Source: Delphinus delphis (taxonomy: Eukaryota; Chordata; Mammalia; Artiodactyla; Delphinidae). From it: a stretch of 64,000 nt of DNA. The notes under the pieces were generated by a model. It was not told the DNA's origin and made no database searches. It saw nothing but the letters and a program-made list of their open reading frames with translations. Numbering within the stretch: position 1 is the first letter of the stretch; every line of letters starts with the position of its first letter. The position numbers and the translations under genes were made by a program. The stretch is from assembly GCF_949987515.2 (NCBI RefSeq), contig NC_082700.1:36977380-37041379 (forward strand), given 5' to 3'. Of the stretch, positions 57,641 through 64,000 are shown piece after piece.

Positions 57641-58769
57641 CTTGTTACTAATCCTAATTCCCTAAATACTTATAAGAATTGTATTTAAGGAAAAATGAAC
57701 CCTTTTCATTCCTTACTTTGGCTTTATCCTAGAAACTTGTTTTTCTACCCTTAGTAAAATAATTTGAATAATGTGTGGAGCTCAGAGATAGCAAACTTGT
57801 GCCATTTTTTTTATCTCTTAAGTTTAGTTCAATCACCAGAAGAGTACTGAAGAGAATGGTCCTCCTCTTTCCCTTCCTTTGGCATCTAATCCTGCTGCCA
57901 TGTGATCCTCTTAACTGAGTATTTCCCAAGCAAAAAAAAAAAAAAAAAAAGTACCCCAAATCATTCCAAAGGAAGGAAGTGAAGTAAAAAGAGAAAATTT
58001 ATTCCTCTTATTCCAGACCTCCTATTGAAAGATCCAGATTTAACCCAAAAGGTAATGTATAGGCATCTTATTTTAAGACAACAATAATAGTATTTATTTT
58101 ACACATCCTACCAAAGAAGAAACTGCATTAGTATCTTATTAATCATATTACAGTGAACATGGATTAGCAGTATACAATGAGTTTGGGTTAAAATTGACAG
58201 GTGAAAATATAAACAAATGAAAATTAGTAAAGCAGAAGTAATATCCAGCTCTTAAAATGCATATAACCTAAGCTTTCACAAAATTACAAATGACAAATAA
58301 TGATCAGTACCTAATATTAAAAAGTTGTGTATGTACATAATAGGCATTTAATAAATATTCATGAAATGAATGAGTATGAACTTAAATATCAGTCAACATA
58401 ATATCAGTTCAGCAGTCAATAGAAATAGCAAATTGAAGCATCCATTTATTTCCAATATATGCATTGTATTCTAATTCTTACACCTTTTAGTTGAGAAACC
58501 ACAGGAAAATACTGAAATCACCAGCTCCTTCCAACTAGCCATGCCAGACTCTGAGACTTGTTGTGTGGTTTAAGTAAAATCCAGCAATATGAGTGAAAAC
58601 ATTTTTGTAAATTGAAAAGTACTTTGCAACATTAAGATATTATTAATTTGTGATAATATTAATGGCTCAGTAATATTGAATTTCAGAGATATTTATACTG
58701 TTCTACACTCTCAACAGAAGCTCTACCAATGAGACAGTTTACTTCTTGAAACTTTTTTTAACCTAAATT
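57641..58769. other. Unassigned sequence, short MIR/L2 tail near 58340
   Basis: AATAGGCATTTAATAAATATTCATGAAATGAATG (58340-58373) looks like a MIR or L2 tail. Poly(A) at 57931-57950. Otherwise nothing recognised. Confidence 0.4.
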
Positions 58770-58784
58770 AATAACATCAAATTT

Positions 58785-58993
58785 GTTTTTTTTTTTTTTT
58801 TGCGGTACGCGGGCCTCTCACTGTTGTGGCCTTTCCCATTGCGGAGCACAGGCTCCGGACGCGCAGGCTCAGCAGCCATGGCTCACAGGCCCAGCCGCTC
58901 TGCGGCATATGGGATCCTCCCGGACCGGGGCACGAACCCGTGTCCCCTGCATCGGCAGGCAGACCCTCAACCACTGTGCCACCAGGGAAGCCC
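58785..58993 (-). mobile_element. Young CHR-2 type SINE with perfect 15 bp TSD
   Basis: A complete CHR-2 unit in reverse: poly-T of about 17, TGCGGTACGCGGGCC, GCGGAGCACAGGCTCCGGACGCGC, GCAGCCATGGCTCACAGGCCC, the tRNA-like head with an intact B box in reverse (GGGGCACGAACCCG), and ACCAGGGAAGCCC. CpGs are still present at many sites. AATAACATCAAATTT flanks it perfectly (58770-58784 and 58994-59008). Of the three SINEs here it is the least mutated and so probably the youngest. Open frames across it are not genes. Confidence 0.97.
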
Positions 58994-59008
58994 AATAACA
59001 TCAAATTT

Positions 59009-59639
59009 TAACGTTCATATTTCTTTTATTTAATTCACATGTGTTAATTTTTAATTTTAAAAGGTATTTTTAAATTGTAAGAGCATAAAGGGTTATATTG
59101 AATTGATCCTATTATACAAATAATAATCATAATCATGTTTAAAATCATAAATGGAAGTCCAAGATTTGTGAGAAACAACTAGAACAAATGAGCCCATAAT
59201 TTGACATTCTCATTAAGCTTACAATAAAGATAATCTAAAACCTATTAAATAATAAGCATTATGTTACATGATGCTTAGGCATTTTCATAAATGGCTGCTT
59301 TGGTATCACTTTCAAACAGTGATACTTTTCTAATTGTTTTCTTTTTGATTTTCCGTTCTTACTTTTGAATTTTTCTATATCAGTAACTATCAGAAATGAT
59401 ATTGGTACTCCCTGACAGTATGTTCTAATAATGAATCAAATCATTATGATTTGTTCTCCACTATTAAATATAATAAGCAAAAAAAAAACAAAGAAAGAAA
59501 AAGAAAAACATAAAAATCTGTGGCCTGCAGGTTGATACACAAACAAATAACCAATAATGATATAAAACCTCAACAAATTTTATAAGAATTTAAATCACTT
59601 AAAATATGCTCTCTAAACACAGTATAATTAAAAATTAAA
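59009..59639. other. Unassigned AT-rich sequence
   Basis: No feature recognised. Confidence 0.4.
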
Positions 59640-61740
59640 AATGTTAAGAAGATAACTAAAAATTTTCAACCACCAGGGAGTTAACCCATGGTTAAAAACA
59701 ATTAGAAAATATTTTGAACATGATTAAAAACACAAAATATCAGAATTTCGACAAATGCAGCTAAATGACAGGAAATGTACAGCCTTAAATGCATATAGTA
59801 GGGGTAAAAAAGAAAGATTGAAAAGCAATGACCTAATTTGTATCTCAGGGTTATCCTGAAACAAAGGATAGCCTTAAACTCAAAGAAACAGAAGAAAAAA
59901 ATAATCAAAATAACAGCAGAAACCACCCAGGTCTTCATGGTTTCACTGGTAATTTCTTCTGAATATTTAAGGAAGTATAACATCAATCTTATTCAAACTC
60001 ATCCAGAAACTATTAATAGAAGAAATGTTCCACAAATGCTCTTCAGAGTCTATCATAACCTTGATTTAAAAAACAGACAAAAATGTCACAGGAAAAGAAA
60101 ATTACAGACTCTCTAATCAATTGCATATAAATATCCTAAACAAAATATAAACTCATTAAATTTGGCAATATATAAAATAATAAAGTAGTTTGACCAAGGG
60201 GGATTAATTGTAGAAATGCAAGGGTAGTTAATATTCAAATATTAACAAACAATATGAATCATCACATTTATAGAAGAAAATTAGGTAATAATATGAATTT
60301 TAATAGATGAAGAAAAAGTATTTAATTTAACAAAATTTAACACTATTTGTGATATATAAATCCTTAACAAATGAGAAATAAAATGTAACTCACTGAATCA
60401 TATGAAAACTAACTATAGAAGTCTTATCGAAAACATCATACTATATGGTGAAATATTAAACACTTTTCCCTGAGATGATAAATGAGAAAAAGATGCCCCT
60501 GCTATTAAACATTGTACTGGAAATCTAAGGCAGTACAATAAGAGAAGAAAATCCTTTTAAAAGCATAGGATTGGAATAGAAAAAATAAAAGTCTGTGCAC
60601 AAATAAAATCTAAAAGCAAATCTATAGCTATACCTCTTGGGATACAATGTGAATATTTCCAAGTCTCTTCATGGTCAGAACTTACAGAGCAAAAATTACT
60701 GTCTCCATGGCTTAAAGGATCATTGAATGGCAAATAAACCTTGGAAATTAGCGATAGTGAATAAAGTCAGAGAAATTGCAGGTTTATCTCTCCTGGAGCC
60801 ATTTATTTACATTTCAAAGGGTGATTGGATAAAGGATGTTTTGTTCCCTCCTCTTCCTAGAGAGATTTGTATACCTTAGAAAGATGAGTGCCCATATTCC
60901 CTTGCAAGCCCACTCTCTCTCTTCTCTCTTTCTCTTCTCCTTTACTCTTGAAGGGAAGAGGTGTAGCTATTCAAGATGTTATATATAAACTCCAACTTTC
61001 ATAATTCTGGGGTTCCTTTCCAATAAAGCAGACCAAGCCTGCACATGCAGAGCTCATCTGATTTATACCAGATCAACCTCTGAGGAAAAATGGGTATGAA
61101 AAATTGACACTGAAATACTCTATAAGTAAATAATTACCTGTTTCTGGTCCAGAACACTCATATTTATTGTCAGAAATAGATTGAAAGTAAGAGAGTGAAA
61201 TAACCCATTTTATATGAATAAGTGAATTCAGCAATATTGTTGAATACATAATCAATAAACAAAAATCAACTGTATTTCTATATACCAATAATAAACTTGA
61301 AATAGAATGTTAAACATATATAGCATCAAAGTTATTGACTGCTTAGCAATATATCTAAAAATGATATATAAGCTTTCTGTATTGAAGACTAGAAAATGTT
61401 TGTGAGAGAAATACTACAAGACCCAAATGAAGGAAGACTCATATAGCATGCTCATGTTCTGGAAAACTCAATAGTAAATATCTCATTTTTCTCAATTAAT
61501 CTGTAGATTCACTGCAGTCCTAGCCAAAATTCAAGAAGTTTTGGTCAAATTTGACAAATAGATTTTTAAGTGTACATGGAAATTAATAAGGCTAAAAAGT
61601 CTAGGTAACCTTGAAAAACAAGAACAAAACCTGAGTACTTTTACTTACCATATATCAAGACTACAAATGACTAAAAATTGCAATAATATAAAGTAGAAGA
61701 TCTACAAGGGTCTGAAAAATAAATATTATATGGAATATAG
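59640..61740 (+). mobile_element. Old L1M LINE-1 relic (reverse-transcriptase region), interrupted
   Basis: GGAAAAGAAAATTACAGACTCTC, CCTAAACAAAATATAAACTC, GACCAAGGGGGATTAATTGTAG, AATAGATGAAGAAAAAGTATTTAATTTAAC, CATCATACTATATGGTGAAATATTAAAC and AACATTGTACTGGAAATCTAAGGCAGT track reverse-transcriptase codons seen intact in L1-2 (12299-12740). After an interruption, 61240-61600 continues with AATCAACTGTATTTCTATATACC, GAAATACTACAAGACCC and CAGTCCTAGCCAAAATTC. Heavily mutated; no coding frame remains. Confidence 0.82.
60615..61135 (+). mobile_element. Probable LTR inserted in the L1M relic
   Basis: Unrelated to the LINE-1 on either side. It has an LTR-like layout: upstream region, TATATAAAC (60982-60990), then AATAAAG (61022-61028) about 35 bp later, then a short R/U5-like stretch. 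A CTCTCT-rich run precedes the TATA. Ends and TSD are not resolved and the family is not named. Confidence 0.5.
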
Positions 61741-61744
61741 CATA

Positions 61745-61985
61745 AAGCAGAAGTGAACAATGCAGGTTCTGGAAAACAATGTCCAGATTTAGAATTTAGA
61801 TTCTGTCATTTACTAATTTTATGACCTTGGATAAATTATTAACCCCTCACAGCCTCAAATTCATTTCACATAAAATGGTGCTAAAAATAATAGCTACCTT
61901 ATTAGGTTAGATTGTTGTGGTAACTGAATGAATTAAATCATGTAAAGTATTTTGAGCAGTGTCTGGAACATATTTAGTACCCAAG
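61745..61985 (+). mobile_element. MIR SINE
   Basis: GAATTTAGATTCTGTCATTTACTAATTTTATGACCTTGGATAAATT, CCTCACAGCCTCAAATTC, AATAATAGCTACC, GGTAACTGAATGAATTAAATCATGTAAAG and GAGCAGTGTCTGGAACATATTTAG follow MIR end to end. Confidence 0.87.
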
Positions 61986-62284
61986 AAACATTAGATACCA
62001 TTACTCAAGAAAAGAGGAAATAAGCTACAAGGGAAATAAAGGAGGTGGAGGAAGGCTAATGTGATAGGAACACTGTGATCAAGGGTAAGGGTGGGACAAG
62101 ATAATGCAGTGGAGGAAGGCAGACACATGACAATGACTGGTTCTGTTGATCATGATGAATGTTTAGGAATTCAATGTAATTGTAATTGGAAACTAATATG
62201 GATGAAGAATGGAAGAATGTCACCTGCCATATCAATAAACAAAAGACAATGTGGCCATCAACCATCAGTCACTGAAGCCACCCC

Positions 62285-62690
62285 CAATGGTGCACCCTGA
62301 AGGAATTCAGGATGAAGAAAAACAGGATACTGTTTTTATGCACTTACATAGTCAAGGTGCATATCAAAGGAATGATTTCGAAAACCCAGACTCTTACATC
62401 TTCCCATACATAGAAAAGTGCTAAATTCATTAATTTGAAATGTCTGGTTTCTTTAATTAACAGTAATCTTTTGATGTTCCAACTATCTGTTTTTTGTTTT
62501 TGTTTTTTTTGTTTGTTTGTTTTTGCAGAAACTCCTATATATCCTGGCTTCTCCCTTACCTCTTCAGAAGAGTCCTTAAGAGCTAGCTGAGAGGCTGTCT
62601 CCCAGGCTTAAGTTCTCAGTATGTATGCCAAATAAAACATAATTCTCAGTTGTTAGACTGTGCATTATTTTTCAGTCAAAACTAATGAAG
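62285..62690 (+). mobile_element. Probable LTR (family not resolved)
   Basis: AACTCCTATATATCCTGGC (TATA at 62535-62542), CTTCAGAAGAGTCC, GAGAGGCTGTCTCCCAGG, then CCAAATAAAACATAATTC (AATAAA at 62631-62636) and CTGTGCATTATTTTTCAGTC form a pattern common at mammalian LTR 3' ends. A T/G-rich run (62493-62525) sits just upstream of the TATA. Left boundary approximate. Confidence 0.6.
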
Positions 62691-63220
62691 AGATTCAGGA
62701 AGGGAAGTGACACAATAAGATGCACATTTTAGAAAATTCTCTGGTTTCTACATGGAGAACAAAATGTGGCTGTGAAAAACTGCAAAGAAGGATACTAGTT
62801 ACAAAGTTGTTGTATAAGCCAGTATGATAGAGGCCTGGGCTAGTGTTTTTCAGTTGAAATGGTGAGAACTGGTTTGAAACAATCTATGTTTTGGAACCAG
62901 AGCTTACAGGATTTGCTGATAGATTGGATGTGTGTGATGAGAAAAAGAAAGATCAAGAATCCTTCTGAGGTTTTGGTGTTGGCAACACGTGGGAATTATA
63001 GTGTTGTTCAGAACAATGGGAAGAAGGAAGGAGCCGGAGATGAGGTAGGAGTTGAAATGTAATATTTAGGATATATTTCATATGAGTTGTGCACTTTGTA
63101 CCCAAGTGGGCATGTTGGAAAGACAGTTGGATAGCAAGGTCTATACACAGCTTAAGGGAGATATTAAGGGTAGAGATAAAGATTTGTGTGTCAAATGGGT
63201 GATATTTATAATAATGATAA
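62691..63220 (+). mobile_element. Ancient repeat, probably L2-type
   Basis: AGGAAGGGAAGTGACACAATAAG, ACAGGATTTGCTGATAGATTGGATGTG, AGATCAAGAATCCTTCTGAGGTTTTGG, GTGGGCATGTTGGAAAGACAGTTGGATAGC and AGATAAAGATTTGTGTGTC follow the later part of the same long repeat family as 48596-49075. The short open frame at 62859-63062 lies in it and is not a gene. Confidence 0.6.
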
Positions 63221-63254
63221 AGGCAATTATGGTTATAGGTATTTAGTTATATAT

Positions 63255-63445
63255 AATTTCTGACCAACCTCTGTGCTGGAAACCTTTAATGTATTATCTG
63301 ATTTATCACTCAGAAATGACTCTAAGGGATAATTCCTATTTAGTGTCCATTTTAAAATAAGAAAATTAAATCTGGAGCTGGAGTAATCAACACATGATTG
63401 CAAATAATAAGTAACAGAGCTATGATTCAAACAAGTGATGGCCTG
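63255..63445 (+). mobile_element. MIR SINE
   Basis: ACCTTTAATGTATTATCTGATTTATC, CTAAGGGATAATTCCTATTTAGTGTCC, TTTAAAATAAGAAAATTAAATC and AAGTAACAGAGCTATGATTCAAAC match the MIR 3' core in order. Confidence 0.78.
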
Positions 63446-64000
63446 ACTAAAAGTTTCCTTTTCCAATTATGTTACATTTTTAATGTCAAATTGCTTCCCT
63501 CTAGTCAGAGAATTAAAAACGTGGCTTTCTAACAGCACATAATTGTTTAAGTTTGTCACTATGCTGCTGTCTCTCATATATTTAATTCATGCCACATCAT
63601 CATACAGAAATATAAATCTTTATTTGAATTATTTTGTGTTAAGAAAACAATAGTTCCTCCCCATATAAATTTATATTATAATATTACATTGATATTTTAT
63701 AATCTTACAATGCAGTGACCATGATCTTTGTGTCCTTGAAGAAGAAAACTGCATGGAGCTATATCTTCTATTAAGGAGTCTAATGTAAGGAGTGGCAAAG
63801 CAGCACCAATGGGGGAAAAACATTTAATATACTTACTAAAAGTTTTCTTCTTACATGATGAAGCACTTAAGATTTTAGCCAGTTGTACAATGCATATGAA
63901 TTCGTTCCTGTGAATTCCTCACTCTCTCACTTTAAAGCCTTCAATCTACTCCCTTTGCAGATTCTCCTTTGTGGTGTCTTTGAAATGTATTTTCATTTTA
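63446..64000. other. Unassigned AT-rich sequence to window end
   Basis: No feature recognised. Confidence 0.4.

Noticed and set aside
58785..58993. tRNA gene from clear A and B boxes
   Set aside because: The boxes belong to the tRNA-derived head of a CHR-2 SINE with a long body, poly(A) tail and TSD. The sequence does not fold as a complete tRNA with an anticodon arm I can identify.

Overview
This window is mammalian nuclear DNA with no protein-coding exon I can support. It is AT-rich and intron-free in appearance, and most recognisable sequence is interspersed repeats of several ages. The best taxonomic clue is three tRNA-derived SINEs of the CHR-1/CHR-2 type (191-403, 23410-23737, 58785-58993). 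This family is known from cetaceans, hippos and, for CHR-1, ruminants. I see no ruminant BovB or Bov-tA elements. With the youngest CHR-2 copy looking very fresh, a whale or dolphin is the likeliest source. This is inference from recalled repeat families, not from a database search.

Layout. 1-6684 is a minus-strand LINE-1 (L1-1) that enters the window inside ORF2 and runs through ORF1 to an intact-looking 5' end. 6685-7727 is a 1.0 kb spacer. 7728-14916 is a second, essentially full-length LINE-1 (L1-2) on the plus strand with a target-site duplication (TSD). The two are head-to-head. 14922-16970 holds L2 and MLT1 relics. 17001-20619 is a third, 5'-truncated LINE-1 (L1-3, minus strand) that landed inside an older MIR. 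All three LINE-1s are dead: ORF1 and ORF2 are broken by stops and frameshifts.

20628-37400 is a quieter stretch of MIR, MER20, MaLR LTR, old L1M and DNA-transposon relics, with one CHR-1 SINE and one unassigned sequence present twice about 1 kb apart. A 320 bp CTAT/CCTT/CTTT microsatellite lies at 37416-37736. 39205-41279 is a MaLR (MST-type) provirus-like element with both LTRs and its non-coding interior. 41990-64000 holds a HAL1/L1M relic with a nested L1 3' fragment, more MaLR, L2 and MIR copies, three less certain LTRs, a MER5A, an old L1M reverse-transcriptase relic interrupted by an LTR, and the youngest CHR-2 SINE with a perfect 15 bp TSD.

No gene network, operon, CRISPR array or new system is visible. 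The interest lies in nested insertions, a catalytic-residue change shared by two LINE-1 copies, local duplications and possible LINE-1 3' transductions. Repeat names rest on remembered consensus sequences; subfamily labels are approximate.
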